From NCBI RefSeq assembly GCF_014196795.1, contig NZ_JACIEJ010000018.1:1-56991 (forward strand): a stretch of 56,991 bases of DNA, written 5' to 3'. A model generated the notes under the pieces. It saw only the letters and a program-made list of their open reading frames with translations, was not told the DNA's origin and searched no databases. Within the stretch, counting starts at the first letter, position 1; each line of letters begins with the position of its first letter. Positions 28,906-39,172 of this stretch are shown here, one piece after another. A program made the position numbers and the translations under genes. This DNA comes from Sagittula marina. GTDB taxonomy: Bacteria > Pseudomonadota > Alphaproteobacteria > Rhodobacterales > Rhodobacteraceae.

Positions 28906-29643
28906 ATGTCAGGTGTGATTGTCGAGACTGAGGGGGCTATCGCGACCGTGCGATTCGACCGTGGCGGAAAGGCGAATGCGCTGGATTCCACGATGATCGA
29001 CGCGCTGGAATCGGCGGCGACAGAGCTGTCGCGCAACCCCGATGTGTCCGTGATCGTGCTGGCGGGCACGCCCGGGATCTTTGCCGCTGGCGTCGATCTC
29101 AAGGATGCGCGGCTGTGGAGCCCCGAGGCGGGCGACGTTGCCCGGCATCTTGCGATGAACGCAGGCGGGCGCATGAGCGCGGCCTGGCGCCGCCTGCCGC
29201 AGATCGTCATTGCCGCGATCGAGGGGCCGGCCATCGGGGGCGGCGCGATCCTGGCGCTTTGCGCTGATTTCCGGGTCATGGCCGCTGATGCCTACCTTCG
29301 GTTTCCCGAGGTGCGCCTTGGCATGACGCTGGGGTGGGGCGGGCTGGCGCTGCTCACCGAACGGGTCGGGGCGGGGCGCGCCAAGCGCATCCTGTGCTGC
29401 GATGAGACGATCCATGCGCAAGAGGCGCTGACGCTCGGGCTTGCCGACCGCACGGTCGAGGCGGGCGCCGCGCTTGAGGCGGCGCAGGGCTGGGCGGGTG
29501 AGATCGCCCGCGCCCCGGCGATGTCGCTGCGCATGACCAAGTCCGCCGTCGATGCCCATGCCCGGCGCAACTGGGCCGAGGGCGCCGAGGGCGACCAGTT
29601 TTTGCTGGCCAAGCTGCTTGCCGAGCGCGGCAGCGGGGCCTGA
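28906..29643 (+). CDS. Enoyl-CoA hydratase/isomerase family protein (atypical active site)
   Basis: About 245 residues of the crotonase fold. The oxyanion-hole segments AGVDLKD and IEGPAIGGGAILALCADFRV are present, and the second catalytic Glu is in FPEVRLGM. The first Glu of classical hydratases (GGGxE) is replaced by Ile. Crotonase members with one Glu include hydroxycinnamoyl-CoA hydratase-lyases and various isomerases or hydrolases, so simple hydratase activity should not be assumed. ATG 28906 or ATG 28897 could start the gene behind AAGGAG. It is followed by a HAAT transporter operon on the same strand. Confidence 0.8.
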   Translation: MSGVIVETEGAIATVRFDRGGKANALDSTMIDALESAATELSRNPDVSVIVLAGTPGIFAAGVDLKDARLWSPEAGDVARHLAMNAGGRMSAAWRRLPQIVIAAIEGPAIGGGAILALCADFRVMAADAYLRFPEVRLGMTLGWGGLALLTERVGAGRAKRILCCDETIHAQEALTLGLADRTVEAGAALEAAQGWAGEIARAPAMSLRMTKSAVDAHARRNWAEGAEGDQFLLAKLLAERGSGA

Positions 29644-29715
29644 TGAACGCCCGCGCGTGGGAGCGTGCGGTTTTCAATGCACCCGAAGCGGTGTGAAAAT
29701 GGGAGGAATATACAA

Positions 29716-30921
29716 ATGACGACAGTAACAAGGGCCCTTCTGGCCTCGGTGGTCTGTGGCGCGCTGGCTGCGGGCGCACAGGCCGAACCTTACCGGATCG
29801 GCGTTCTGACCGACATGTCGGGGATGAACTACGACCTTTCGGGCAAGGGATCGGAAGTGGCGGCGCGCATGGCGGTCGAGGATTTCGGCGGCACGCTGCT
29901 GGGTGAGCAGATCGAGGTGATCGTCGGCGATCACCAGAACAAGCCGGACGTGGGATCGACGCTCGCGCGGCGCTGGATCGACGAGCAGAACGTGGTGGCC
30001 GTGGTCGACCTGCCGACCTCGTCGGTGGCGCTTGCGGTGCAGGAAATCACCCGCCAGAGCGACACCGCGCTGCTGATTTCGACCGGAGGGTCGTCCGAGC
30101 TGACAGGTGCGTCCTGCTCGCCCTCGACCGCGCAATGGACATGGGACACCTACGCGCTGGCCAACGGCACGGGCCGGGCCATGACGCTGGAAGGCGACAA
30201 GACATGGTTCTTCCTGACCGTCGATTACACCTTCGGCAATGCGCTTGAGGCCGACACCACCGCCGCGGTCGAGGCTGCGGGCGGCACCGTGGTCGGCTCT
30301 GTCACACACCCGCGCGAAACCTCGGATTTCTCGTCCTACCTGTTGCAGGCGCAGGGATCGGGGGCCGACGTGATCGCGCTGGCGAATGCCTCGGGCGACA
30401 CGATGACCGCGCTGAAACAGGCCGAGGAATTCGGCGTCACGGCGTTGGGCCAGGACATCGCCGGGATGCTGCTGTTTCTGACCGACGTGCATGGCGTGGG
30501 GCTGGACATTGCCAAGAACCTGACCCTGACCACCGCGTTCTACTGGGACATGAACGAAGAAACCCGCGCCTGGTCCGAGCGCTTTGCCGAACGGATGGAC
30601 GGCAAGATGCCGACGATGGTGCATGCGGGGGTGTATTCGGCGGTGTCGAACTATCTCAAGGCGGCCGAGAAATCCGGCCAGGCCAAGAGCGGCACCCAGG
30701 TCATGGACACCATGCGCGACATGGATATCGACGATTTCTTCAACCACAACGCTTATCTGCGCAAGGACGGCCGCGTGGTGCATGACATGTATCTCGTGCA
30801 GGTGAAGACACCCGAGGAATCCAAAGGTCCGTGGGACTATTACAAGGTTCTGCGCACCATCCCCGGGGACGAGGCGTTCCGCCCGATCGAACAGAGCGCT
30901 TGCCCGCTCCTCGACCGGTAA
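29716..30921 (+). CDS. HAAT-type ABC transporter substrate-binding protein 1
   Basis: A 401-residue periplasmic binding protein of the branched-chain amino acid/urea/aromatic acid (HAAT) group. The signal peptide ends AQA at about residue 23 (mature start EPYRIGVLTDMSG). GGGAGG lies nine bases before ATG 29716. Typical blocks include VVDLPTSSVALAVQ and the WFFLTVDYTFGN second-lobe strand. Its operon order is binding protein, ATPase, ATPase, permease, permease, thioesterase. The catabolic neighbours suggest a carboxylic-acid cargo and not an amino acid. Confidence 0.88.
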   Translation: MTTVTRALLASVVCGALAAGAQAEPYRIGVLTDMSGMNYDLSGKGSEVAARMAVEDFGGTLLGEQIEVIVGDHQNKPDVGSTLARRWIDEQNVVAVVDLPTSSVALAVQEITRQSDTALLISTGGSSELTGASCSPSTAQWTWDTYALANGTGRAMTLEGDKTWFFLTVDYTFGNALEADTTAAVEAAGGTVVGSVTHPRETSDFSSYLLQAQGSGADVIALANASGDTMTALKQAEEFGVTALGQDIAGMLLFLTDVHGVGLDIAKNLTLTTAFYWDMNEETRAWSERFAERMDGKMPTMVHAGVYSAVSNYLKAAEKSGQAKSGTQVMDTMRDMDIDDFFNHNAYLRKDGRVVHDMYLVQVKTPEESKGPWDYYKVLRTIPGDEAFRPIEQSACPLLDR

Positions 30922-30931
30922 AGGCCACATC

Positions 30932-31718
30932 ATGATGATGGCGAATGTTTCGGCGCATGACGCGCCGGCACGCCCCCGCGCTGCCTTGTCGGCGCGGGGG
31001 CTGAGCAAGAGCTTCGGGAATTTCCAGGCGGTGAAAGATGTCGATATCGACATCCGCCATGGCCGGATCCACGCTTTGATCGGACCAAACGGGGCGGGCA
31101 AGAGCACGGTGTTCAACCTGCTCACCAAATTCCTGCAACCCAGCGCCGGCAAGATCATGTACGGCGAAACCGACATCACCCGCATGGACCCGGCCCATGT
31201 GGCGCGGCTTGGGGTGGCGCGGTCCTTCCAGATCTCTGCCACCTTCGGGGACATGTCGCTGGTCGACAATGTCTGCGTGGCGCTGCAACGGCCCAATGGG
31301 CTTGCGGTGCAGTTCTGGCGCCCGCTGTCCAGCCTGACCCGGCTGCGGCCCCGGGCGATGGACCTGCTGGATCGTGTCGGGCTGGCCGACATGGCCGACC
31401 ACCGCGCGGCGGATCTGTCCTATGGGCGCAAGCGCGCGCTCGAGATCGCGACCACGCTGGCGTTGGACCCGCGGGTTCTGTTGCTGGACGAGCCGCTGGC
31501 GGGCATGGGGCAGGAGGACGTCGAAACGATGGCCGGTCTGATTGCCGACGTGGCCCGGGACTGCGCCGTCCTGATGGTGGAACACAACATCAGCGTCGTT
31601 GCCGACATCGGCCACGACATCACCGTGCTGCAACGCGGCGAGATCCTGAGCCAGGGCGGCTATGCCAAGGTCAGTGCCGATCCGCGCGTGCGCGAAGCCT
31701 ACATGGGGACCGAGGACG

Positions 31719-31726
<8 letters not shown>
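30932..31726 (+). CDS. HAAT ABC transporter ATPase 1 (LivG-like)
   Basis: A 264-residue ATPase with Walker A GPNGAGKST, a weakly conserved signature (DLSYGRKRALEIA) as is normal for LivG, Walker B VLLLDEPLAGM and the switch His in VEHNISVV. Three consecutive in-frame ATG codons (30932, 30935, 30938) make the exact start uncertain. It overlaps the next ATPase gene by eight bases. Confidence 0.9.
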
Positions 31727-32462
<736 letters not shown>

Positions 32463-32463
32463 C

Positions 32464-33351
32464 ATGACAATGATATTTGGTGTGCCGCTGATGGTGCTGA
32501 CCGGGCAGATGCTGATCGGCCTGATCAACGGTTCGTTCTATGCGCTGCTCTCGCTCGGGCTGGCGGTGATCTTTGGCCTTTTGCGCGTGGTGAATTTTGC
32601 GCACGGGGCGTTCTATATGCTTGGCGCGTTCACCGCGTGGATGCTGGGGCAGTACCTTGGCCTTGGCTTCTGGCCATCGCTGGTGATTGCGCCGCTGATC
32701 GTGGGCTGTGTCGGGGCGGTGGTCGAACGCACCATGCTGCGCCATCTCTACGAGCTGGATCACCTCTACGGGCTGCTGTTCACCTTCGGGCTGGCGTTGC
32801 TGCTTGAAGGCTCGTTCCAGCATGTCTTTGGCGCGTCGGGCAAACCGTTTTCGGCCCCCGAGGCCCTGACCGGCATCGTGCGGACCGATTTCGTGATCGT
32901 GCCGATCTATCGCAGCTGGGTCGTGGTGGCGTCGCTGCTGATCTGTCTGGGCACCTGGGCGCTGATCGAAAAGACAAAGATCGGCTCGTACCTGCGGGCC
33001 GCGACCGAAGATGCCACGCTGGTGCAGTCCTTCGGGGTCAACGTGCCGCTGCTGCTGACGCTGACCTATGCCTTTGGCTGCGCCCTTGCGGGGATCGCCG
33101 GCGTACTGGCCGCGCCGATCTTTCAGGTCAGCCCGACGATGGGGTCGAACCTGATCATCATCATCTTTGCCGTGGTCGTGGTGGGGGGCATGGGCTCGAT
33201 CCTGGGGGCCATCGCCACCGGCTACCTTCTGGGCATCGTCGAGGGGCTGACCAAGGTGTTCTACCCCGAGGCCGCGAATATCGTGATCTTCGTGCTCATG
33301 GCGGTGGTGCTGCTGCTGCGCCCCGCGGGTCTGTTCGGAAAGGAATACTGA
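32464..33351 (+). CDS. HAAT ABC transporter permease 1 (LivH-like)
   Basis: A 295-residue inner-membrane permease with about eight hydrophobic segments. LivH signatures include the N-terminal GLINGSFYALLSLGLAVIFG and LLRVVNFAHGAFYMLGAF, and the late VVVGGMGSILGAI loop. It starts one base after the LivF-like stop and ends one base before the next permease. Confidence 0.9.
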   Translation: MTMIFGVPLMVLTGQMLIGLINGSFYALLSLGLAVIFGLLRVVNFAHGAFYMLGAFTAWMLGQYLGLGFWPSLVIAPLIVGCVGAVVERTMLRHLYELDHLYGLLFTFGLALLLEGSFQHVFGASGKPFSAPEALTGIVRTDFVIVPIYRSWVVVASLLICLGTWALIEKTKIGSYLRAATEDATLVQSFGVNVPLLLTLTYAFGCALAGIAGVLAAPIFQVSPTMGSNLIIIIFAVVVVGGMGSILGAIATGYLLGIVEGLTKVFYPEAANIVIFVLMAVVLLLRPAGLFGKEY

Positions 33352-33352
33352 G

Positions 33353-34330
33353 ATGATCAAGGCCGAGGATTTCGAGACGGTGGCCGAAACCACCCGTCCC
33401 CACCGGATGCAACGGATCGTCGTGGTGGCGCTGATCGCCGTGCTCATGGTGCTGCCGCTGTGGGTCTACCCGGTGCTGCTGATGAAACTGATGTGCTTTG
33501 CGCTGTTTGCGTCGGCCTTCAACCTGCTGCTGGGCTACGGGGGGCTGTTGTCCTTTGGCCACGCCGCGTTCTTTGGCGGGGCCGCCTATGTCACCGCCCA
33601 TGCGCTCAAGGTCTGGGAGCTGACCCCAGAGCTGGCGATCCTGGCAGGCGTGGTCGCGGCACTTGTGCTGGGGCTGGCGATCGGACTTCTGGCGATCCGC
33701 CGGCAGGGGATCTATTTCGCGATGGTGACGCTGGCGCTGGCGCAGATGTTCTATTTCTTCTGCCTTCAGGTGCCGTTCACCGAAGGCGAGGACGGCATCC
33801 AGGGCTTTTCGCGCGGGCACCTGTTCGGGCTGATCGACCTGTCCGACAGCACCGTCCTGTATTACGCGGTGGCCGCCGTCTTCGTGGCCAGCGTCTTTGC
33901 GATCTGGCGCATCGTGCATTCGCCCTATGGCATGATCCTGCAGGCGATCCGGGAAAACGAACAGCGGGCGATCTCGCTGGGGTATTCGGTGCAGCGCTAC
34001 AAGCTGGGTGCCTTCGTGATGTCGGCGGGCTTTGCGGGGCTGGCCGGGGGGCTCAAGGCGCTGCTGTTCCAGTTCGCCACGCTGACGGACGTCAACTGGC
34101 ACATGTCGGGCGAGGTGATCCTGATGACGCTGATTGGCGGCATCGGCAGCATCGCGGGGCCCATCGTCGGTGCCGCGCTGGTCGTATCGCTGCAAAACTA
34201 CCTTGCCACCACGGGCTTTCCCGTGACCACTGCGCTTGGCGCGACCTTCATCCTGTGCGTGCTGCTGTTCCGGCGCGGCATCGTGGGAGAATTGCGCCAC
34301 CGCCTGCCTGCCGCACGGAGCAAGAAATGA
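33353..34330 (+). CDS. HAAT ABC transporter permease 1 (LivM-like)
   Basis: A 325-residue inner-membrane permease with the LivM blocks FNLLLGYGGLLSFGHAAFFG, IRENEQRAISLGYSVQRYKL and LIGGIGSIAGPIVGAAL. It ends in an ATGA overlap with the following thioesterase gene, which ties the thioesterase to the transporter operon. Confidence 0.9.
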   Translation: MIKAEDFETVAETTRPHRMQRIVVVALIAVLMVLPLWVYPVLLMKLMCFALFASAFNLLLGYGGLLSFGHAAFFGGAAYVTAHALKVWELTPELAILAGVVAALVLGLAIGLLAIRRQGIYFAMVTLALAQMFYFFCLQVPFTEGEDGIQGFSRGHLFGLIDLSDSTVLYYAVAAVFVASVFAIWRIVHSPYGMILQAIRENEQRAISLGYSVQRYKLGAFVMSAGFAGLAGGLKALLFQFATLTDVNWHMSGEVILMTLIGGIGSIAGPIVGAALVVSLQNYLATTGFPVTTALGATFILCVLLFRRGIVGELRHRLPAARSKK

Positions 34331-34800
34331 CCCCCGACATTCCCCTGCGCAGCTTTCGCGTCCTGCCCGACTGGGTCGATTACAACGGCCACATGGGCGA
34401 TTACGCCTATGGCATCGTCTTCTCGCAGGCGGTGACCGCGCTGATGGACGAGATCGGCCTGGACGAGAGCTATCGCGCCGAAAACGAGGCGACCCTGTAC
34501 ACGCTGGAAATGCGGATCGGCTATCAGCGCGAATGTCACGAGGGCGATGCGCTGTCGCTTGCCACCCGGGTCCTGGCCGTCGATGCCAAGCGAATGCATC
34601 TGTATCAGGAGATGCTGGGCAGCGATGGCAGCCGCCTTGCCTGGTGCGAACAGGTGCTGTTGCATGTTGCGCGCAAGGGAGGCACGCCCCGCGCCGCGCC
34701 GTTCCCGCCTGCTGCCGCATCGCGTCTGGGCGCGCTGGAAACCGCGCAGCGGGACGAGGCGCGGCCAGCATGGCTCGACCGGCGCACCGGGCTTGGCTGA
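34327..34800 (+). CDS. Hotdog-fold acyl-CoA thioesterase (4HBT type) 1
   Basis: A 157-residue hotdog protein with the N-terminal PDWVDYNGHMGDYAYG (catalytic Asp/His region of 4-hydroxybenzoyl-CoA thioesterase relatives). The VLAVDAKRMHLYQEM segment recalls the thioesterase domain fused to some carnitine dehydrogenases. It is coupled to the permease upstream. It could release a CoA-bound end product or recycle CoA. A perfect terminator follows 54 bases later. Confidence 0.82.
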   Translation: MTPDIPLRSFRVLPDWVDYNGHMGDYAYGIVFSQAVTALMDEIGLDESYRAENEATLYTLEMRIGYQRECHEGDALSLATRVLAVDAKRMHLYQEMLGSDGSRLAWCEQVLLHVARKGGTPRAAPFPPAAASRLGALETAQRDEARPAWLDRRTGLG

Positions 34801-34854
34801 CGGACGGGCCTGACCACGCGCGCCCGGCCCCAGTGCCGAGTGGGGCAGAAATAC

Positions 34855-34883
34855 AAAGGCCGCCGGTTTCCGGCGGCCTTTTC
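34855..34883. terminator. Bidirectional Rho-independent terminator
   Basis: AAAGGCCGCCGG (34855-34866), loop TTT and CCGGCGGCCTTT (34870-34881), followed by two more T's. A 12-bp perfect stem with A-run and T-run on both sides, between converging genes. Confidence 0.92.
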
Positions 34884-34904
34884 AGTGCATTCGGGAGGGG
34901 TGTG

Positions 34905-36107
34905 TCAGAGCACCTCGAACAGGCCCGCCGCGCCCATGCCGCCGCCCACGCACATGGTGACGACCACACGCCGCGCACCGCGCCGCTTGCCCTCGATCAG
35001 GGCGTGGCCGACCATGCGGGCGCCCGACATGCCGTAGGGATGCCCGATCGAGATCGCGCCGCCGTTGACGTTGAGCCGCTCGTCCGGAATGCCCAGCTGA
35101 TCGCGCGACGGGATGACCTGCGCCGCGAAAGCCTCGTTCAGCTCCCACAGGTCGATGTCATCGACGCGCAGATTGTGGGCCGCCAGCAATTTGCGCACCG
35201 CTGGCACCGGGCCGATGCCCATTTCGTCGGGCGCAACGCCCGCCACCGCCATCCCGCGGTACAGCCCCAGCGGCGCAAGGCCCCGGCGCTCGGCCTCGCG
35301 CCGTTCCATCAGCACGGCGGCAGAGGCCCCGTCCGACAGCTGCGAGGCGTTCCCGGCCGTGATGAACTGTCCCTCGGCCACCTGCTGGCCGTCCCTGAAC
35401 ACCGGCGCCAGCGCGCCAAGCCCGTCCAGCGTGGTGCCGGGCCGGTTGCCTTCGTCGCGCGCAAGCGTCACCTCGCGCATCGAGGTTTCGCCGGTGTCAC
35501 GGTCGCGCACCTGCATGACGGTGGTGATGGGAACGATCTCGTCATCGAAGCGGCCGGCGTCCTGCGCGGCAGCGGTGCGCTGCTGGGATTGCAGGGCATA
35601 GGCATCTTGCGCCGCGCGGCTCACACCGTTGCGGCGGGCGACGATCTCGGCGGTTTCGACCATCGACATGTAGGTCGCGGGAAGGTGCTGGTCGATCCAG
35701 GGGTCGTGCCAGTGCCGGGTGTTCATGTCCGGCGTCTGCACCAGCGAGACCTGTTCGACCCCGCCGCCGATCGTCACCGACATGCCGTCGGCGATGATCT
35801 GGCGCGCCGCGATGGCGATTGCCATCAGCCCCGAGGCGCACTGCCGGTCGACGCTTTGCCCCGGCACGGTGACGGGCAGGCCCGCGCGCAGCAGCCCGGT
35901 GCGCGCGATGTTCATGTGGGTGGTGCCCTGTTGCAGGGCGGCCCCGACGGTCACGTCCTCGACCTCGGCGGGGGCGAGGCGGGCCCGCTCCACGGCGTGG
36001 TGAATGGCGTGGCCGATCAGATGCGGCGCGGTGGTGGCGTTGAACGCCCCGCGATAGGCCTTGCCGATCGGGGTGCGGGCGGTCGAAACGATGACGGCTT
36101 CCCTCAT
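34905..36107 (-). CDS. Acetyl-CoA C-acyltransferase (thiolase)
   Basis: A 400-residue thiolase: N-terminal [14 protein letters not shown], nucleophilic Cys in DRQCASGL near residue 90, the His in [17 protein letters not shown] and the second Cys in TMCVGGGMG. The start overlaps the stop of the upstream thioesterase by one base. It is the last gene of the MaoC-SDR-thioesterase-thiolase run on the minus strand and should carry out the thiolytic cleavage step. Confidence 0.92.
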   Translation of the reverse strand: MREAVIVSTARTPIGKAYRGAFNATTAPHLIGHAIHHAVERARLAPAEVEDVTVGAALQQGTTHMNIARTGLLRAGLPVTVPGQSVDRQCASGLMAIAIAARQIIADGMSVTIGGGVEQVSLVQTPDMNTRHWHDPWIDQHLPATYMSMVETAEIVARRNGVSRAAQDAYALQSQQRTAAAQDAGRFDDEIVPITTVMQVRDRDTGETSMREVTLARDEGNRPGTTLDGLGALAPVFRDGQQVAEGQFITAGNASQLSDGASAAVLMERREAERRGLAPLGLYRGMAVAGVAPDEMGIGPVPAVRKLLAAHNLRVDDIDLWELNEAFAAQVIPSRDQLGIPDERLNVNGGAISIGHPYGMSGARMVGHALIEGKRRGARRVVVTMCVGGGMGAAGLFEVL

Positions 36108-36580
36108 CAGCTTGTCTCCTCTGTGTCATTGGCGGGGTCGCGGAACAGCGCCTCGGCGCAGTGGCGCAGCTCGGCGGTCAGCGGTGTGGGCCTGCGGGAC
36201 GCGCGATCGACATAGACGTGAACGATGCGCCCGCGTGCGGCGCAGGCCCCGGCGCCCAGATCGAACAGGCCAAAGCCCCAGGTCAGGCTGGTGCGCCCGA
36301 TTGCCTCGATGCGCACCCCGACGCTGAGGCTGGCGGGGAAGGTGATCTCGCGAAAGAACTGCGCCCCGTTTTGGACGACCAGCCCGATCGGGGCGCTGGC
36401 GCTTGCCGACAGGTCAAGCGCGCCGTGCTCGACCAGGGCGATGTTCATCGCGGTGTCGAAATACGACAGGTAGGTCACGTTGTTCACATGGCCGTAGATG
36501 TCGGAATCGGCCCATCTGGGGGCCGTTTCGTAATGCCAGGCATAGGCCGCGTGGGGCAGGGGGGGGAGGCGCTCGGTCAT
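36107..36580 (-). CDS. Hotdog-fold acyl-CoA thioesterase 2
   Basis: A 157-residue protein with the [24 protein letters not shown] motif of 4-hydroxybenzoyl-CoA-type thioesterases. ATG 36580 starts just four bases after the SDR stop; the longer frame to 36814 is a shadow of the SDR gene. It is a different subgroup from the thioesterase at 34327-34800. It is coupled to the thiolase. Confidence 0.82.
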   Translation of the reverse strand: MTERLPPLPHAAYAWHYETAPRWADSDIYGHVNNVTYLSYFDTAMNIALVEHGALDLSASASAPIGLVVQNGAQFFREITFPASLSVGVRIEAIGRTSLTWGFGLFDLGAGACAARGRIVHVYVDRASRRPTPLTAELRHCAEALFRDPANDTEETS

Positions 36581-36584
36581 CGCC

Positions 36585-37502
36585 CTAGCCCTGCGCGGCC
36601 AGCGCGGCGCGGGCATTGGCAACGATGCGCGCCACATGGTCCAGCCCGGCCTGAACCTCGATCTGCCCGTCAAGATCGGCGATCTCGTCAAAGCGCGCGC
36701 CGACGGCGTCCGGCGTGAAGTCCTGCCCGGTAAAGCACACGCCCTGGCTTTCGACCAGCGCAAGCCGCGCGACGGTGCCCGCCCCGGCAAGCAGCGCCGT
36801 GCGCGAGGGGGCATCGCGGCTGACCAGCCAGACGGCCGCGGGCGACACCAGTTCGGGCGCCAGCAGGTCGAGCATCTCGGGGTCCATCATGTCGCCGGTC
36901 ATGCGCGTGGCGGCGGTGGGGACGATGGCGTTCACGTGGATGCCGTATTTCGCGCCCTCGAAATGCAACACGTTCATCAGGCCAAGCACGCCCATCTTGG
37001 CCGCGCCATAGTTCGACTGGCCGAAATTGCCGTGGCTGCCCGAGGTCGACGAGGTGACAAGGATGCGCCCGTATTCCTGCTTGCGCATCTGCGCCCAGAC
37101 CGCCTGTGTCGCGATGGTGGTGCCCATCAGGTGCACCTCGACCACGCGACGGAAATCCTCCATGTCCATCTTGGCGAAGCTCTTGTCGCGCAGGATGCCT
37201 GCGTTGTTGATCAGCACGTCGATCCGACCGAAGGCCGACAGCGTCTGATCGACCATTGCGGCCATGTCATCCTGCGATGCGACGTTGCCGGCATTGGCGA
37301 TGGCGCGCCCGCCGGCGTCGGTGATTTCCTGCACCACAGCCTGCGCGGCGTCGGTCGCGGCGCCGCTGCCATCGCGCGCGCCGCCGAAGTCGTTCACCAC
37401 GACCGCTGCGCCGTGGCGCGCCAGGGTCAGCGCGTGCGAGCGGCCAAGCCCGCCGCCCGCCCCGGTGACGATTGCCACCTGATCCTTGAATGAAACCGGC
37501 AT
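36585..37502 (-). CDS. SDR dehydrogenase, (3R)-hydroxyacyl-CoA dehydrogenase type
   Basis: A 305-residue SDR with TGAGGGLGRSHAL, VVNDFGG-RDGSG and NNAGILRDKSF, the hallmarks of the dehydrogenase domain of peroxisomal multifunctional enzyme type 2. The catalytic Tyr-Lys is in SNYGAAKMG. The first in-frame ATG (37538) is less likely than 37502, which has GGAGGAG six bases upstream. It pairs logically with the MaoC-type hydratase upstream for an (R)-specific hydration and oxidation sequence. Confidence 0.88.
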   Translation of the reverse strand: MPVSFKDQVAIVTGAGGGLGRSHALTLARHGAAVVVNDFGGARDGSGAATDAAQAVVQEITDAGGRAIANAGNVASQDDMAAMVDQTLSAFGRIDVLINNAGILRDKSFAKMDMEDFRRVVEVHLMGTTIATQAVWAQMRKQEYGRILVTSSTSGSHGNFGQSNYGAAKMGVLGLMNVLHFEGAKYGIHVNAIVPTAATRMTGDMMDPEMLDLLAPELVSPAAVWLVSRDAPSRTALLAGAGTVARLALVESQGVCFTGQDFTPDAVGARFDEIADLDGQIEVQAGLDHVARIVANARAALAAQG

Positions 37503-37593
37503 GTCCATCTCCTCCGATGTGGTCTGTGTGTTGTCCAATTGGGGGGCCGGGGCGCGCGGCGGCGCCCGGGCCGTGTCGTGACCGGGCGGGCGT

Positions 37594-38022
37594 TCAGCCG
37601 CGGGTCTCCAGCACCAGCCAGCTTGCCGCTAGGGCCGGGCGGTCGGTGCCTTCGATATGCACGCTCACGGCATAGTTGCGCAGCATGCCGCCTGCCTTGG
37701 GCGTCTCTGTCTGCAGGACAAAGCTGGCGCGCAGGCGCGATCCCACCGGCACCGGCGCAAGAAAGCGCACCTTGTCGAAGCCGTAGTTCACCTCGACCGA
37801 GCCGGGCGCCGGGGGCGGCAGGGCGCTTCGGGTAAAGGCTGTCAGCATGGAAAGCAGGTAGAACCCGTGCACGATGGTGCCGCCATATGCGGTTTCGGCC
37901 TTTGCGCGCGCAGGGTCGACATGGATGAACTGGTGGTCGTTGATCGCGTCGGCGAAGCCGTCGACAATCTTTTGATCAACTTCAATCCAGTCGGAAACGA
38001 GCGTTGCTTGGGCATCTTGCAT
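37594..38022 (-). CDS. MaoC-like (R)-specific enoyl-CoA hydratase
   Basis: A 142-residue hotdog hydratase with the hydratase-2 motif INDHQFIHVDPARA and the GGTIVHGFYLLSML segment. The frame runs to 38118, but a start at 38064 would place the operator inside the gene; ATG 38022 behind AAGGA is preferred. It leads the minus-strand thiolase operon and is divergent from a TetR gene. Confidence 0.85.
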   Translation of the reverse strand: MQDAQATLVSDWIEVDQKIVDGFADAINDHQFIHVDPARAKAETAYGGTIVHGFYLLSMLTAFTRSALPPPAPGSVEVNYGFDKVRFLAPVPVGSRLRASFVLQTETPKAGGMLRNYAVSVHIEGTDRPALAASWLVLETRG

Positions 38023-38061
38023 TGCGGAGGTCCTTGGTCGGGCGTGACTTTCATCTTGCGA

Positions 38062-38077
38062 CATACTCAGTAGTATG
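38062..38077. promoter_or_regulatory. TetR-type operator between the MaoC and TetR genes
   Basis: CATACT-CAGT-AGTATG, the same core as 28849-28866 and preceded by the same A. It lies 40 bases upstream of the hydratase start and 116 bases before the divergent TetR gene. Confidence 0.7.
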
Positions 38078-38192
38078 CGAGGTGGGAACTGTCCAGACCC
38101 CTTGCGGATCGCGAACAAGGTTGTTCGATTTTGCGATCGGCTCTATGGCTGAAAGGACGTGACCAAATTGAATTGCCTTCAGGAGGAGCCAG

Positions 38193-38858
38193 GTGGCGAA
38201 CCACGACATGCACCGCGAATGGGCTTCGAAAACGCGAGGTCAGGAAGATTCGGGTCATCTGGCAGACAGCGTTGCCGAAATTCTGGATTGCGCTGCGCTT
38301 TGCTTTACCGAAATGGGATTTCAGGGCACCAGCATCGACGACGTCGCCCGTCGCCTTGGTGCAACCAAGGGGCGAATATACCACTACTTCCGCTCCAAGA
38401 CGGACCTGTTCTTCGAGGTGCACCGCGAGGGTATGCGGCGGCTTATGGATGCCGTGAACTCTGCAATGTCGCAAGGCGGCACGGGGCGCGAAAAACTTCT
38501 GCACATGATCGAGGCGCACGCCCTGACCATGATGCAGAACACGGCCTATGAGGCGGTCGTCGTGCAGGGCGTGCACATGCATCGGCTCAGCGCCACGACC
38601 CCAGAACAGCGCGTCAGCCTGGATGAGCTGATGGACATCCGGCACCGCTTCGAACAGCTTTTTGTCGAGACGATGCGCGAAGGCCAGGCAGACGGCAGCG
38701 TTCGCGAAGGCGCGGACGTGTCGCTGGCGGTGAAGGGCTTGCTGGGGGCGGTGAACTGGATGGCGATCTGGTATCGCCCGCGCCCGGATGAAACCCCCGA
38801 ACAACAACAGCTGATTGCCCGACACGTCGCGGAGTTGCAGGTCAGCGGAATCGCCTGA
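38193..38858 (+). CDS. TetR-family regulator 1
   Basis: A 221-residue TetR protein. The helix-turn-helix is at about residues 45-65 (TSIDDVARRLGATKGRIYHYFRSKTDLF). The ligand domain has the GLLGAVNWMAIWY segment seen in regulators of acyl-CoA metabolism. The GTG start has AGGAGG at a good distance. It is divergent from the MaoC operon and a clear paralogue of the next regulator. It probably represses at the CATAC-N6-GTATG sites and releases on binding an acyl-CoA. Confidence 0.88.
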   Translation: MANHDMHREWASKTRGQEDSGHLADSVAEILDCAALCFTEMGFQGTSIDDVARRLGATKGRIYHYFRSKTDLFFEVHREGMRRLMDAVNSAMSQGGTGREKLLHMIEAHALTMMQNTAYEAVVVQGVHMHRLSATTPEQRVSLDELMDIRHRFEQLFVETMREGQADGSVREGADVSLAVKGLLGAVNWMAIWYRPRPDETPEQQQLIARHVAELQVSGIA

Positions 38859-39172
38859 CAGACGGCGTGTGCTCGGCCATGCAAGCAGGCTGGAGCGGGC
38901 GCTTTTCCGGCCAGTGATCTGTTGCGGTCAGGTTACGTTTTCAACCGAGGGCGTGCCGCTCGGCGTCAAATCAAACGGTCCGTTGGTCGGCGCTGCTCTT
39001 TCATTGATAAATGCGGCGTTACGTTTCAGTCGATTGGCAGAAAGGGTCGCATGGTGACGAGTTGCGGCCCGCCGCGACTCCTGTCCCATGACATTCCTCT
39101 CAGCCATCGCCCTCGCATCCATTGTCATTTATTGGTTATGAAGCCTGACCCGAGACTATTGGAGTGGGATTC
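38859..39172. other. Spacer between the two TetR genes
   Basis: About 314 bases. No gene, hairpin or operator copy was recognised. It presumably holds the promoter of the second TetR gene. Confidence 0.5.

Noticed and set aside
29674-31392. 572-codon minus-strand frame opposite binding protein 1 and the LivG-like ATPase
   Set aside because: Antisense shadow; the plus-strand genes have complete motifs and ribosome sites.
34236-36215. 659-codon plus-strand frame over thioesterase and thiolase
   Set aside because: It crosses a perfect bidirectional terminator and is antisense to the thiolase; the translation is compositionally biased.
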